From Acinetobacter tianfuensis (GTDB taxonomy: Bacteria; Pseudomonadota; Gammaproteobacteria; Pseudomonadales; Moraxellaceae), in the NCBI RefSeq assembly GCF_003611465.1, contig NZ_RAXV01000005.1, positions 45,911-109,910 of the forward strand: DNA of 64,000 nt, written 5' to 3'. Of this stretch, positions 8,966 to 19,336 are shown piece after piece (the first letter of the stretch is position 1; each line of letters starts with the position of its first letter). A model generated the notes under the pieces. That model was not told where the DNA came from. It searched no databases and worked only from the letters and a program-made list of their open reading frames with translations. The position numbers and the translations under genes were made by a program.

Positions 8966-10201
8966 ATGAGTACTGAAGCAGTGGCTGTATCAGCAGTTTC
9001 TGAACCGCAGCAACACACTCCATCCGCTCCAGCACAGGCTAAAACTGTCGAGAAAGTGAATTTACTTGGCATGTCGCGTCCGCAAATGGAAAAGTTTTTC
9101 GAAGATATGGGCGAAAAGAAATTCCGTGCTGGGCAGGTGATGAAATGGATTCACCAGTTCTTTGTGACTGATTTTGCTGAAATGACCAATATTTCAGGCA
9201 AATTGCGTGAAAAGCTGGAAAAAATTTGTGAAATTAAAGCGCCGGAAGTGGTGCATAAAAATTATTCGAAAGACGGTACCCGTAAATGGGTATTCCGTGT
9301 GGGCGACGGTGAAGGCTCGCTGGTAGAAACGGTTTTAATTCCAGCAGAACACCGCAGCGGTTTGCGCCGCACCTTGTGTATTTCTTCACAAGTAGGCTGT
9401 GCGCTGGACTGTTCATTTTGTTCGACAGGCAAGCAAGGTTTCCAGCGTGACTTAAGCCAAGCGGAAATTATTGGCCAGCTGTGGATGGCAAACTATTCTT
9501 ATATGGAAGAGGTGCCAGTGCTTGAGCGTGAGCGCTCGGTGACTAACGTAGTGATGATGGGCATGGGTGAACCGCTGCTGAACTATGATGCAGTATTAAA
9601 CTCGATGCGTACCATGCTGGATGACTTTGCTTATGGCATGTCTAAGCGCCGTGTCACGCTGTCAACGTCAGGCGTGGTGCCTAAAATTGATCAGATGGTG
9701 AAAGATATTGATGTTGCTTTGGCGATTTCACTGCATGCGCCAAATGATGAGCTGCGCAACGAACTTGTGCCAATCAATAAAAAGTACCCGCTAGAACAAT
9801 TGATTGCTGCTTGCCAGCGCTATATTGCGAAAGACGGCAATGAAAGTTCGCGTAAACACGTGACGATTGAGTATGTGATGCTGGATGGGGTGAATGATCA
9901 GCCAGAGCATGCGCAGCAAATGATTAAGCTGCTGAAAAACCTGCCTAGCAAAATCAATTTGATCCCATTCAACCCATTTCCGCATGCGCCATACGGCCGT
10001 TCAAGCCGCAACCGCATTATTTCTTTCCAAAAAACTTTGTCTGATGCCGGTTTTGTGTGTACGATTCGTCAGACACGCGGAGATGATATTGATGCTGCGT
10101 GCGGACAATTAGTAGGGCAAGTTGCTGACCGTACACGCCGTGCGGAGCAATGGAAAAAGAAAGTTGCAGCGCAAAATGAGATTCTGCGCTCACAAGGATA
10201 A
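8966..10201 (+). CDS. rlmN: 23S rRNA / tRNA adenine C2-methyltransferase
   Basis: 411 residues. This radical-SAM dual-specificity enzyme methylates A2503 of 23S rRNA and A37 of certain tRNAs. The CxxxCxxC cluster motif (CALDCSFC) lies near residues 145-152. The [10 protein letters not shown] motif and the C-terminal Cys in DIDAACGQL (methyl-carrier cysteine) are present. The first 40 residues are a low-complexity extension. It leads the run rlmN-pilW-rodZ-ispG-hisS, which is conserved in gammaproteobacteria. Confidence 0.97.
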   Translation: MSTEAVAVSAVSEPQQHTPSAPAQAKTVEKVNLLGMSRPQMEKFFEDMGEKKFRAGQVMKWIHQFFVTDFAEMTNISGKLREKLEKICEIKAPEVVHKNYSKDGTRKWVFRVGDGEGSLVETVLIPAEHRSGLRRTLCISSQVGCALDCSFCSTGKQGFQRDLSQAEIIGQLWMANYSYMEEVPVLERERSVTNVVMMGMGEPLLNYDAVLNSMRTMLDDFAYGMSKRRVTLSTSGVVPKIDQMVKDIDVALAISLHAPNDELRNELVPINKKYPLEQLIAACQRYIAKDGNESSRKHVTIEYVMLDGVNDQPEHAQQMIKLLKNLPSKINLIPFNPFPHAPYGRSSRNRIISFQKTLSDAGFVCTIRQTRGDDIDAACGQLVGQVADRTRRAEQWKKKVAAQNEILRSQG

Positions 10202-10216
10202 TAATGAGGCAGCCAA

Positions 10217-11026
10217 TTGAGCAGATCGACGTATAAAATTGCTTTAGTTTCATCTTTGATGATTGCAGCGGGTGTATTGACTGGGTGTCAGTCCACCAGC
10301 AGTGATATTGTAAAAAAAGATCCAAAAAAAGCGGTACAAGTACGCACTCAAATGGCTGTTGAGTATTTGAAGACGGGTGATTTGGATGCTGCCAAGCGTG
10401 AACTTGATCAAGCTTTGCAAACCAATAGCCGTGATGCGCAAGCCAATATGATGATGGGGGTGCTGCTGCAGCAGGAAGGCAGCGCCATCAACATGGAAAA
10501 AGCGGATACTTATTTTAAGCGTGCGCTGGCGTCCGATTCTAAAAATGCGCAAATTCGTAACAACTACGGTACGTATTTGTATCAAATTGGGCGCTATACT
10601 GACGCGCTTGAACAGCTGAATATTGCCGGTGCAGCATTGGGTTATGATCAGCGTTCAAAAGCTTTAGAAAATGCAGGGCAGATTTACCTCAAATTGGGGG
10701 ATACAGTGAATGCTGAAAAAACATTCAAACAAGCCTTGCAAGCCAATCGTTCTTCATTCATTTCAATGTTAGAGTTGGCAGAAATTTTTTATTTGAACCA
10801 GCAGACTGCTGAAGCGGCACGATTGTATGAACAATTTGTCCGTTCAGTAGGTCAAAATAATCAGAGCGCCCGTGCGCTTTGGATTGGTATCCGCATTGCG
10901 CGTGCGAATCAAGATAATTTGGGTATGCAGGTATTAATTAACCAATTGCGTGCATTATTTCCAGAAAGTCCTGAATACCAACGTTATTTGCAATTACAGT
11001 ACAGTACTGAGGCCGTATGGAAGTAA
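10217..11026 (+). CDS. pilW: Type IV pilus biogenesis lipoprotein PilW/PilF
   Basis: 269 residues from a TTG start with GAGG eight bases upstream. A lipoprotein signal ends in LTGC with the lipidated Cys at residue 24. The mature part is tetratricopeptide repeats (roughly 45-250). In the family this outer-membrane lipoprotein (PilF in Pseudomonas) is needed for PilQ secretin assembly, hence for twitching and, in Acinetobacter, natural transformation. It overlaps the downstream rodZ by 10 bases. Confidence 0.92.
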   Translation: MSRSTYKIALVSSLMIAAGVLTGCQSTSSDIVKKDPKKAVQVRTQMAVEYLKTGDLDAAKRELDQALQTNSRDAQANMMMGVLLQQEGSAINMEKADTYFKRALASDSKNAQIRNNYGTYLYQIGRYTDALEQLNIAGAALGYDQRSKALENAGQIYLKLGDTVNAEKTFKQALQANRSSFISMLELAEIFYLNQQTAEAARLYEQFVRSVGQNNQSARALWIGIRIARANQDNLGMQVLINQLRALFPESPEYQRYLQLQYSTEAVWK

Positions 11027-11805
11027 ATCCTAATTCACCGCAATCGAGTTCTTCGAGCGCTACCCCAAATGCGTTAGGAAATGTTCAGCGTCCAGGTGAG
11101 TACTTGCGTCAAGTCCGTATTACCCAAAAGTTGAATTTGGAAGACGTGGCTCAGGAATTAAATATTCCAGTGAAAACGCTGACTGCCTTGGAACAGGATG
11201 ATTATAACTCGTTGCCTGAAGCAACGTTTATCAAAGGGTATTACCGTACCTATGCAAAATTTCTCAAAGTGGATGCTACCAATATCATTCAGCGTTTTGA
11301 TGAAATTTATGCCAATGATACTGGTTTATTGCCCAATCATGCTTTAAATAATTCGCCAATTAAAATTATGGGCAAATTGCCTGGTTCAAACCGTGACCGT
11401 AACCGTAAATGGTTAAAACGCGCTTTGATTGCATTGGCTGTTTTTATTGTTGCGGGCTTGATTGTGACCGCCGTACAGAATATGTCTGACAGCAAAAATA
11501 CAGATGAACCTGCAGCTGAGAGCGCGGAAGTTCAAATCTTAAGTATGGATGGCAATGCCTCGGTTGTTTCTGGTGATCAGCTGGATTTGACTTTCAATCG
11601 TCCGACTTCTGTGCATATTGTCGATTCGACTGGCAAAGTCCTGGCGACAGGCCGTCAGGCAACAACTTTAAGCTTAAATGGCGAGGCGCCTTTCCAAATT
11701 CGTTTGGATGATGCTGAAGCAGTAGCACTGAGCTTAAATAGCGAAAATATTTCATTGTCGCCTTATACCGTGAACGGTAAAGCAGATTTCCGTTTATCGC
11801 GTTAA
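11017..11805 (+). CDS. rodZ: RodZ-type cytoskeletal/morphogenesis protein
   Basis: 262 residues: a HTH_25 domain (about 28-95, LRQVRITQKLNLEDVA), a basic juxtamembrane stretch, one membrane helix (about 135-154) and a periplasmic DUF4115 beta domain (about 175-262). RodZ links MreB to the elongasome in rod-shaped cells. The overlap with pilW and the position before ispG match the standard gene order. Confidence 0.93.
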   Translation: MEVNPNSPQSSSSSATPNALGNVQRPGEYLRQVRITQKLNLEDVAQELNIPVKTLTALEQDDYNSLPEATFIKGYYRTYAKFLKVDATNIIQRFDEIYANDTGLLPNHALNNSPIKIMGKLPGSNRDRNRKWLKRALIALAVFIVAGLIVTAVQNMSDSKNTDEPAAESAEVQILSMDGNASVVSGDQLDLTFNRPTSVHIVDSTGKVLATGRQATTLSLNGEAPFQIRLDDAEAVALSLNSENISLSPYTVNGKADFRLSR

Positions 11806-11829
11806 GGCATAGCAGAGCAGACTTGAACA

Positions 11830-12951
11830 ATGATTGTAAATCCAATTAAACGCCGTCCAACCCGCAAAATCCGTGTCGGTTCGGTGTATGTGGGCGGTGA
11901 TGCGCCAATCAGCATTCAAAGCATGACCAATACAGAAACGTGTGATGTAGAAGCAACGGTTGCGCAAATTCAGCGCTGTGCAGATGCAGGCGCAGATATC
12001 ATGCGTGTTTCGGTGCCGACGATGGAAGCTGCTGAAGCATTTGGCGAAATCCGTAAGCGCTCACAAGTGCCATTGGTTGCCGACATTCATTTTGACTACA
12101 AGATCGCACTGCGTGTTGCTGATCTTGGTGCCGATTGTTTACGTATTAACCCGGGCAACATCGGCTCAGAAGCAAAAATCCGTGAGGTGGTGGCTGCTGC
12201 GCGCCATAACGATATTTCCATGCGTATTGGCGTGAATGCTGGCTCACTGGAAAAAGATATTCAAAAAAAATACGGTGAGCCGACAGGCCAAGCATTGCTT
12301 GAATCGGCAATGCGCCATATTGATATTTTAGACCGTTTGGATTTTCACGAGTTTAAAGTATCCGTTAAAGCATCGAATGTTTTTTTAACCATGGATGCTT
12401 ACCGTTTGCTGTCTCAGCAAATTGATAATCCGCTGCACTTAGGTGTGACTGAAGCTGGTATTTACCGTACCGGTTCTGTGAAGTCTGCCATTGCTTTGGG
12501 CGGCCTGCTGATGGAAGGCATTGGCGATACCATGCGTATTTCGTTGGCTGCAGAACCAGAAGAAGAAGTGAAAATTGGCTTTGATATTTTAAAATCATTA
12601 AGCCTGCGTTCTAACGGCATTAACTTCATTGCTTGCCCAAGCTGTTCGCGTCAGGAATTTAACGTGATTTCAGTGATGCAGGCTTTGGAAGAGCGTTTGG
12701 AAGATATCCGTACGCCAATGGATGTATCTGTCATTGGCTGTAAGGTGAATGGCCCGGGCGAAGCCAAAGAAGCCGATATTGGCGTGGTAGGTGCAAGTCC
12801 GCGTTCACTGGTGTATCGTAATGGTGAAAAGAGCCATTTAATTGACACAAATCAGTTGGTTGACGAAATCGAAGCGATGGTTCGTCAACGTGTTAGCGAT
12901 CTTGATGACGCTAAAGCTAAAGAGATTATTCGCACAAGTTTTTCTGAGTAA
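11830..12951 (+). CDS. ispG: 4-hydroxy-3-methylbut-2-enyl-diphosphate synthase
   Basis: 373 residues. It catalyses the penultimate step of the MEP isoprenoid pathway using a 4Fe-4S cluster. The cluster cysteines are seen in CPSC (about 268-271) and CKVNGPGE (about 303), and the TIM-barrel N-terminus ([15 protein letters not shown]) is intact. Three bases separate it from hisS, so the two are probably translationally coupled. Confidence 0.98.
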   Translation: MIVNPIKRRPTRKIRVGSVYVGGDAPISIQSMTNTETCDVEATVAQIQRCADAGADIMRVSVPTMEAAEAFGEIRKRSQVPLVADIHFDYKIALRVADLGADCLRINPGNIGSEAKIREVVAAARHNDISMRIGVNAGSLEKDIQKKYGEPTGQALLESAMRHIDILDRLDFHEFKVSVKASNVFLTMDAYRLLSQQIDNPLHLGVTEAGIYRTGSVKSAIALGGLLMEGIGDTMRISLAAEPEEEVKIGFDILKSLSLRSNGINFIACPSCSRQEFNVISVMQALEERLEDIRTPMDVSVIGCKVNGPGEAKEADIGVVGASPRSLVYRNGEKSHLIDTNQLVDEIEAMVRQRVSDLDDAKAKEIIRTSFSE

Positions 12952-12954
12952 ATC

Positions 12955-14250
12955 ATGAGTTCAATTGCCGCAATCAAAGGTTTTAATGACATTCTGCCAA
13001 CGCAAACAGCTGCTTGGAGACGTCTAGAACAGCACCTGTCTGCATTGATGGATGCATATGGCTATCAGCAAATCCGCCTGCCGATCGTTGAACAAACAAA
13101 CTTGTTCAAGCGTTCTATTGGTGATGCAACAGATATTGTTGAAAAAGAGATGTATACGTTTTTAGACAAAGGCCAGCCGCCAGAGTCTTTAACGCTGCGT
13201 CCTGAAGGTACAGCAGGCTGCGTACGCGCAATGCTTGAGCATAATTTGCTGCGCGGCGCGACACCGAAAGTTTGGTATCTTGGTCCAATGTTCCGCTATG
13301 AAAAGCCGCAGAAAGGCCGTTACCGCCAGTTTCATCAGTTTGGTGTAGAAACTTTTGGCGTATCTACTCCTGATCAGGATGCGGAACTGATTTTGATGAC
13401 TGCGCGTTTGTGGAAACGCATGGGCGTGGCAGACAAAGTGCAGCTGGAGCTGAACACATTAGGCGAGTCTGACGAGCGCGCTGCTTACCGCGCTGCTTTG
13501 GTGGAGTTCTTAGAGGTTCATAAAGCAGATTTGGATGAGGATTCACAGCGCCGTTTAACGACAAATCCGCTGCGTATTCTAGATTCTAAAGATGCTAAAA
13601 CGCAGTCTATTTTAGTCAATGCGCCAAAATTGCATGACTTTATGGGCGAAGAAACATTAGCGCATTTTGCCCAGCTGCAGCAGTATTTGACAGATGCGGG
13701 CATCAGCTTTGTGATTAACCAAAAATTGGTGCGCGGTTTAGACTACTACAACAAAACGGTATTTGAGTGGACGACCGCTCATTTAGGTTCACAAGGCACT
13801 GTATGCGCTGGCGGCCGTTATGACGGTTTAGTTGGACAGCTGAAAGGCAAAGCAGACCAGTCTGTTCCAGCCGTTGGTTTCGCAATGGGCATGGAGCGTT
13901 TGCTTCTTCTGCTGGAACAGCTTGAAGACAATACTCCTGTACGCGACTGCGAAATGTTCCTTGTGTCTGAGCCGGCTTCACAAAGTAAAGCTTTGGTGCT
14001 GGCAGAGCAAATTCGTGATCAGCTGGAAGCAGCGGGCAGCGCATTGCGTTTAAAAACAGGCTCACAAGGCTCAATGAAATCGCAAATGAAAAAAGCGGAT
14101 CAGGCAGGTGCAGTATTTGCTTTGATTTACGGCGAGCGCGAGTGGGAAGCACAGCAGCTGTCTGTCAAAGAGCTGGCGACAGCAGAGCAGACTGAAGTTG
14201 CAGTGGCGGACATTGTGCCGTTCATTATTGATAAAATTTCTTCAAAATAA
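12955..14250 (+). CDS. hisS: Histidyl-tRNA synthetase
   Basis: 431 residues, a class II synthetase. Motif 2 ([17 protein letters not shown]), the HisA motif (LVRGLDYY) and motif 3 ([12 protein letters not shown]) are visible, followed by a C-terminal anticodon-binding domain. It starts three bases after ispG and is followed after 29 bases by yfgM. Confidence 0.98.
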   Translation: MSSIAAIKGFNDILPTQTAAWRRLEQHLSALMDAYGYQQIRLPIVEQTNLFKRSIGDATDIVEKEMYTFLDKGQPPESLTLRPEGTAGCVRAMLEHNLLRGATPKVWYLGPMFRYEKPQKGRYRQFHQFGVETFGVSTPDQDAELILMTARLWKRMGVADKVQLELNTLGESDERAAYRAALVEFLEVHKADLDEDSQRRLTTNPLRILDSKDAKTQSILVNAPKLHDFMGEETLAHFAQLQQYLTDAGISFVINQKLVRGLDYYNKTVFEWTTAHLGSQGTVCAGGRYDGLVGQLKGKADQSVPAVGFAMGMERLLLLLEQLEDNTPVRDCEMFLVSEPASQSKALVLAEQIRDQLEAAGSALRLKTGSQGSMKSQMKKADQAGAVFALIYGEREWEAQQLSVKELATAEQTEVAVADIVPFIIDKISSK

Positions 14251-14279
14251 GTCATAACAGATAAGGAAAAGGGAATCAC

Positions 14280-14978
14280 ATGAGCGCATTAAGTGATGAC
14301 GAACAGCTTGATAGTTTGAAATCTTTCACTAAAAAGTATGGCTCTGCCATTGTTAGCGGGATTTTAATTGCGTTGATTGCCTTTTTCGGCTGGGAATATT
14401 GGCAGAAGAAAAATCTGGCTGAGTCTCAAGTGGAAACCGCTAGAGTGCAGCAATTGATTGGCGATGCTCAGACAGCGCAGGGCGATGCCTTTGCTCAGCT
14501 GTCTGCGTCGGCTGATAAAATTGTGAAAGAAGCGCCTGACTCTGTGCAGGCAATTCAAGCGCAATTGCTGATGGCGAAATTGGCTTATGATAAGTCGGAT
14601 TATGCCAATGCTGAAAAAGCGCTGAAAAAAGTAGAAAATTCAAAAGTTGATGATCAGGGCTTGGTGCAGCTTGTAAAACTGCGTTTGGCTTATGCTCAGC
14701 TTGCGCAAAAGAAATATGACGATGCGTTAAAGACATTGTCGGCAGTGAAAGACCCTGCGTTTGCAGCAACAGCGGATGAAGCCCGCGGCGATGTGTATGT
14801 TGCAAAAAATGATATTGAAAATGCGAAAAAAGTATATCAAAGTGCATGGGATGCGTTGGCAGAACGTAAAGAAGAACGTCAAATTTTACAAATTAAACTC
14901 GAAAGTGTAGGCGTTTTGGTTGATGATCCTGAAATTGAACGTCCGATATTAGATACACAAGTGGAAGTAGCTGAATGA
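14280..14978 (+). CDS. yfgM: YfgM-family tetratricopeptide periplasmic chaperone
   Basis: 232 residues with a single N-terminal membrane anchor (about 21-40, after LKSFTKKYG) and a TPR-like periplasmic part. In E. coli YfgM works at the SecYEG translocon with PpiD. The stop overlaps the bamB start by the ATGA arrangement, and the order hisS-yfgM-bamB-der is conserved. Confidence 0.9.
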   Translation: MSALSDDEQLDSLKSFTKKYGSAIVSGILIALIAFFGWEYWQKKNLAESQVETARVQQLIGDAQTAQGDAFAQLSASADKIVKEAPDSVQAIQAQLLMAKLAYDKSDYANAEKALKKVENSKVDDQGLVQLVKLRLAYAQLAQKKYDDALKTLSAVKDPAFAATADEARGDVYVAKNDIENAKKVYQSAWDALAERKEERQILQIKLESVGVLVDDPEIERPILDTQVEVAE

Positions 14979-16123
14979 ATAGAAAATATAAATTTGCGTG
15001 CGCACTGACGGTATTAACACTTGCTTTAGCAGGCTGTGCAAATAAAGGGGTAAAGGTTGAGGAAGTAAAACCGAACCCATTGCCTAAATTAGTCAATGCA
15101 AAAAGCCTGACCGCTGTATTTTCTAAAAGCGTTGCTTCTACGAGCGAAGCTGATCCGCTGCGTTTGCGTTTAGATGCGGATAACGGCACCGTTTTTGTGG
15201 TGAACCCAAATGGTGAAGTTGAAGCGTATCAAGGCAAGCAGCGTCTTTGGCAAAAGAAAATTTCAAAATCGGGCTTAAGTTCTGGTGTTGAGGCAAAAGA
15301 TGGCTTGGTGATTGTGGGCAGTCAAAAAGGTCAGCTGTTTGCATTAGATCAAGCGACAGGTGAGCAAAAATGGTCAGTACAGCTGACAGGCGCTTTGCTT
15401 GCGCCGTCACTGATTCATGCCGGCCGTGTGATTACCGTTGCGAATGACGGTACAGTGTTTGCGCATGAAGCTGAAACAGGCAAGCAGGCGTGGACATATA
15501 GCTTGCCGAATGTTCAGTTCAGCTTGCGCGGTCAGGCGGCGCCAGTGGCCTTAGATCAGCGTAATGTGCTGATTGCATCTGCGAATGCATATATTTATGC
15601 GATTGATGCTTTGACTGGCGCGCCGCGTATGCAGCGCCGTATGGCTGTATCCGATGGCCGTTCTGATATTCAGCGTTTGATTGATATTGACGGTGAGCCT
15701 TCAGTCGCAGGTCAGTTCCTTGTAACTTCTAGTTTTCAAGGTCAGGTGACTGCAATGGATCTTGCAAGCCAGCAAGTGATCTGGAGTGAAGATGCGAGCA
15801 GTACACAGCGTCCTGAAGTTGCTGGCAATGGTGTGTTTGTTGCGCAAAATGACGGTAAAATCACTGCGTATGAAATTACGACAGGCCAGAAACTGTGGGA
15901 AAATGATCAGCTGCTGAACCGTCAGCTCAGTAATCCAGTCATGTTTGGCCAAAATCTGATTGTGGGTGATATGGGCGGCGTTCTGCACATGATTGATCCA
16001 AGCAGCGGAACCATTGTAGGCCGTGCCAAAACCAGCGGTGATGTGCGTACTTTGCGTGTAATTGACAGTCAATTATTTGTCTCTACACGCAAGGGTGCAA
16101 TGAGCATCTGGCAGAACCGTTAA
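14975..16123 (+). CDS. bamB: Outer-membrane assembly lipoprotein BamB
   Basis: 382 residues with a lipobox (LAGC, Cys 21) and an eight-bladed PQQ-like beta-propeller, whose repeated A/G-x-x-x-W motifs are seen throughout (LFALDQATGEQKW, IYAIDALTG). As part of the BAM complex it helps BamA fold outer-membrane beta-barrels. It starts inside the last codon of yfgM (ATGA). Confidence 0.96.
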   Translation: MNRKYKFACALTVLTLALAGCANKGVKVEEVKPNPLPKLVNAKSLTAVFSKSVASTSEADPLRLRLDADNGTVFVVNPNGEVEAYQGKQRLWQKKISKSGLSSGVEAKDGLVIVGSQKGQLFALDQATGEQKWSVQLTGALLAPSLIHAGRVITVANDGTVFAHEAETGKQAWTYSLPNVQFSLRGQAAPVALDQRNVLIASANAYIYAIDALTGAPRMQRRMAVSDGRSDIQRLIDIDGEPSVAGQFLVTSSFQGQVTAMDLASQQVIWSEDASSTQRPEVAGNGVFVAQNDGKITAYEITTGQKLWENDQLLNRQLSNPVMFGQNLIVGDMGGVLHMIDPSSGTIVGRAKTSGDVRTLRVIDSQLFVSTRKGAMSIWQNR

Positions 16124-16165
16124 TTTTTCTGCGGCTTATGCTAAAATAAGCCAACCGTATTTTTA

Positions 16166-16205
16166 ACGCGGGGTAATTGAACATTCAATGCCCCGTGTTT
16201 TTATT
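16166..16205 (+). terminator. Terminator downstream of bamB
   Basis: A stem GGGG/CCCC extended by an inner ATTGAA/TTCAAT pairing, followed by GTGTTTTTATTT. It lies between bamB and der, so der probably has its own promoter in the next 90 bases. Confidence 0.75.
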
Positions 16206-16296
16206 TATTTTGGGCTTTAATCCAATTCTAACTCTTCCAAAACTTTCTGATGTTCAGACCAGACCTAGCTGGCTGATCTTGAATAAAGGTTAATCT

Positions 16297-17706
16297 ATGA
16301 AACCCGTAATTGCGCTCATTGGTCGTCCGAACGTCGGAAAATCAACGTTGTTTAACCAGATTACCAAGAGCCGTGATGCCCTTGTAGCAGACTTCGCAGG
16401 TCTGACTCGTGACCGTAAGTACGGTGACGCAACGTATCAAAATAAATCGTTTATTGTTGTCGATACTGGCGGTATTGGTGAAAGTGAAGGCGGCATTGAC
16501 TCGTACATGGCTGAACAGTCAAAAACTGCGATCAATGAAGCTGACATTATTATTTTTGTGGTGGATGCCCGCGCAGGCTTATTGGCTTCTGATGAGCAAA
16601 TCGCGCGTGAACTGCGTACTTTAGGTAAGAAAGTTTTTCTTGTTGCCAATAAAGTAGATGGCGTACATGCGGAAGCCGCGCTTGTCGAATTCTATAAATT
16701 GGGTATGGGTGAACCGATGCAAGTGGCTGCCAGCCACGGCCGCGGTGTACAGCAGATGCTTGAAGAAGTGCTGGTGGATGTGCCTGAAGATGAAGCTGAT
16801 GAAGAGCGCGATGAAGACACGGGTTTACGCCTTGCAATCATTGGCCGTCCTAACGTGGGTAAATCAACACTGGTGAATCGCTTATTGGGTGAAGAGCGTG
16901 TTGTTGCATTTGACCAGCCGGGTACAACACGTGACTCGATTTACATTCCATATGAACGTGATGGCCGTAAATACACCCTGATTGATACTGCGGGTGTGCG
17001 CCGTAAAGGTAAAGTAGATGAAATGATTGAGAAGTTCTCAATCGTGAAAACTTTACAGGCCATGAAAGATGCCAATGTAATTGTTGTTGTGGTGGATGCC
17101 CGTGAAGGTATTGTTGAACAAGATTTGCATTTGATTGGTTATGCGATTGAAGCTGGCCGTGCCATTGTGATCGCGATCAACAAATGGGACAACATGACTG
17201 AGTATGACCGCAAGCAATGTAAGTTAGATGTGGAACGCCGCTTTGACTTTATTCCATGGGCAAAAATTCACTTGATTTCTGCTTTGCATGGTACAGGTGT
17301 GGGTGATTTATATCCGTCTATTCACCGTGCGTATGAATCATCACGTCTGAAAGTGTCTCCTGCAAAAATTACGCAAATTTTGAAAGATGCAACAGATGCT
17401 CACCATCCGCCGAAAGTTCAAGGCCGCGCAATCAAAATGCGTTATGCGCATATTGGCGGCCAAAACCCGCCGACCATCGTGATTCACGGTAACAAAGTAG
17501 ATAAAACGCCTGCGGATTATCGCCGTTACTTAGAAAACGTATTCCGTAAAGTATATAAACTTGAAGGTACGCCAGTAAAAATCGAATTTAAAACCTCAGA
17601 AAACCCGTTTGAGGGCCGTAAGTCGCAAATTGATGAGCGTACAGCAGCGCGTAAACGCCGTTATGTTCAGAAATTTAAGAAAGCAGAGAAAAAGTTTAAG
17701 CGTTAA
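16297..17706 (+). CDS. der: Double-GTPase ribosome assembly factor Der (EngA)
   Basis: 469 residues with two tandem G domains; each shows a [11 protein letters not shown]-loop (about residues 8 and 182), DTAG/DTGG switch II and NKVD/NKWD specificity motifs. A C-terminal KH-like domain follows. It acts in 50S subunit maturation. Full family length. Confidence 0.98.
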   Translation: MKPVIALIGRPNVGKSTLFNQITKSRDALVADFAGLTRDRKYGDATYQNKSFIVVDTGGIGESEGGIDSYMAEQSKTAINEADIIIFVVDARAGLLASDEQIARELRTLGKKVFLVANKVDGVHAEAALVEFYKLGMGEPMQVAASHGRGVQQMLEEVLVDVPEDEADEERDEDTGLRLAIIGRPNVGKSTLVNRLLGEERVVAFDQPGTTRDSIYIPYERDGRKYTLIDTAGVRRKGKVDEMIEKFSIVKTLQAMKDANVIVVVVDAREGIVEQDLHLIGYAIEAGRAIVIAINKWDNMTEYDRKQCKLDVERRFDFIPWAKIHLISALHGTGVGDLYPSIHRAYESSRLKVSPAKITQILKDATDAHHPPKVQGRAIKMRYAHIGGQNPPTIVIHGNKVDKTPADYRRYLENVFRKVYKLEGTPVKIEFKTSENPFEGRKSQIDERTAARKRRYVQKFKKAEKKFKR

Positions 17707-17727
17707 TTCGTTATTCTTTAACATATT

Positions 17728-17755
17728 AAAAGCCTGCAATCGCAGGCTTTTTTGT
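17728..17755 (+). terminator. Terminator of der
   Basis: A stem AAAGCCTGC / GCAGGCTTT with an AATC loop and a T-run. Confidence 0.9.
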
Positions 17756-17805
17756 TTTTGGCGCATCTTCATTTATAGTAAAGCGTGAAAGGATGGGAAA
17801 GATTG

Positions 17806-18447
17806 ATGGCTGAAATACATTTAGAAGTGTGCAGAATTGATGCTTTAGTTCAGCTGGATGCAGGAATGGAGCGCAAAGCATTCATTCAGATGCAAAAACA
17901 GGCCATTGCACAGCACCGTAATCAGCTATTGTCTGCTTACTTGGCAGCAGATATTCAAGATAGCAGTTTTGCGAAAACAGCGTTTGGCAAACCTTATTTA
18001 AAAGACCATCCGCAATTTTACTTTAATCACAGTCATAGCCAGCAGCATTATGTATTGGCGCATAGCCAGAGAACGGCAGATCTTGGGGTGGATATAGAAG
18101 ACTTAGACCGAAAAGTGCGCTTCGAAGCTTTAGCAAAACATGCATTTCATGTACAAGAGCTGGAAACTTGGCTGGCGGCAGGCTGTGATCCTGAATATTG
18201 GTTTAAAGTCTGGACGGTGAAGGAAGCTGTGTTAAAAGCATCAGGTTTAGGCATCCGCATCAATTTAAATGAGCTGAATACACGTGTTTATCCCGATGTG
18301 AATGGAGGCATGTGCAGTCACCCGGCCATTGGCGTATTTGCCTATCAAAATTATACGCTGCCGCATGCCATGCTGAGTGTCGCATGGCGGGCAGATCAAT
18401 CTTGCAAAGGTTTTCAGCTGCCGCGCATTCAGCTGTATCAGCACTGA
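17806..18447 (+). CDS. 4'-phosphopantetheinyl transferase (Sfp/AcpT-like)
   Basis: 213 residues from ATG 17806, chosen over a GTG 21 bases upstream because AAAGGA/GGGAAAG sits at plausible spacing. It moves 4'-phosphopantetheine from CoA to a carrier-protein serine. Motifs are LGVDIEDLDR (about residue 95, Mg-binding Asp) and FKVWTVKEAVLKASGLGI (about 132-150). Which carrier it serves (siderophore, PKS/NRPS or fatty-acid ACP) is not shown by its neighbours. Confidence 0.9.
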   Translation: MAEIHLEVCRIDALVQLDAGMERKAFIQMQKQAIAQHRNQLLSAYLAADIQDSSFAKTAFGKPYLKDHPQFYFNHSHSQQHYVLAHSQRTADLGVDIEDLDRKVRFEALAKHAFHVQELETWLAAGCDPEYWFKVWTVKEAVLKASGLGIRINLNELNTRVYPDVNGGMCSHPAIGVFAYQNYTLPHAMLSVAWRADQSCKGFQLPRIQLYQH

Positions 18448-18469
18448 AAAATGCAGGCGTTGAGCTGTA

Positions 18470-19240
18470 TCAGCGTTTACTGATCCATAAGTTGCCCAGA
18501 CGGTTCACAAACTGTGGGCTGACATTGGAAAGCGTCATCATGACTTTGGTTTTTAGCCCGACAGGATAGTGTGTGCTGCCAAAGATGCTGTCTTTGACAT
18601 ATGCAGTTTTATAAATCTGCGCTGCGACATCTTCTGCGCTTAAATTTACGCCCATATTGTGAATACTTGCGGCATTCATGCCTTTGACCATGGCAGTCTG
18701 CACAAATAAAGGCATGATGTCTAAAACGCGGATACCATATTTTTTCCATTCAATATCTAAACCTTCTGTCAGGCCGCGCACAGCAAATTTAGATGCTGCA
18801 TAGCTGGCAAGATCAGGCTGGCCATAAATGGCGGATGCAGAAGATAAATTGATTACACGTGCATAAGAAGCTTGGCGCAAATAGGGCAGCGCTGCATGGC
18901 AGCCATTCATGACGCCTTTGACATTAATGTCGATAGTTTTGTGGTGTGCTTCCAGCGGGGTATCTTCAAAAGGGCCTGAAAATAAGATACCTGCATTATT
19001 CACTAGAATATTCAGTTCACCCGCCCATGCCGTAAATTCAGCTAAGGCATTTTGCCAGTGCTGCACATTGCATACATCCAGCAAGCCAGCTTTAGCATTT
19101 GGCCCAAGCTTCTGTGCGAGCTTCTGCGCCTGTACCGCATTTAAATCATAGATGCCGACTTTAAAGCCTTGCTGATAAAAGAATATAGCGGTTGCTGCTC
19201 CAATTCCTTGTGCTGCGCCGCTAATAAAGATACTGTGCAT
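18470..19240 (-). CDS. Short-chain dehydrogenase/reductase
   Basis: 256 residues, a classical SDR: cofactor motif GAAQGIGAA near residues 8-16, NNAG near 86, catalytic Ser in LSSASA near 139 and YAASK near 152-156. The Asp after the second strand (GIYDLN) suggests NAD(H) preference. Substrate unknown. Divergent from mazG and convergent with the PPTase gene. Confidence 0.88.
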   Translation of the reverse strand: MHSIFISGAAQGIGAATAIFFYQQGFKVGIYDLNAVQAQKLAQKLGPNAKAGLLDVCNVQHWQNALAEFTAWAGELNILVNNAGILFSGPFEDTPLEAHHKTIDINVKGVMNGCHAALPYLRQASYARVINLSSASAIYGQPDLASYAASKFAVRGLTEGLDIEWKKYGIRVLDIMPLFVQTAMVKGMNAASIHNMGVNLSAEDVAAQIYKTAYVKDSIFGSTHYPVGLKTKVMMTLSNVSPQFVNRLGNLWISKR

Positions 19241-19297
19241 TTTTTTAATCCCTTATTGTTCTTGCTTGATTGGTTTTGAGCATAACAAATTTAATTC

Positions 19298-19318
19298 GCT
19301 AAGAAACGAACTCTTAGC
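19298..19318. promoter_or_regulatory. Inverted repeat between SDR and mazG
   Basis: GCTAAGA and TCTTAGC are separated by 7 bases, in the 96-base divergent region, 19 bases before the mazG start. It could be an operator or a leader hairpin of mazG. Confidence 0.3.
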
Positions 19319-19336
19319 TAAATTCCGAGGTGCTTC

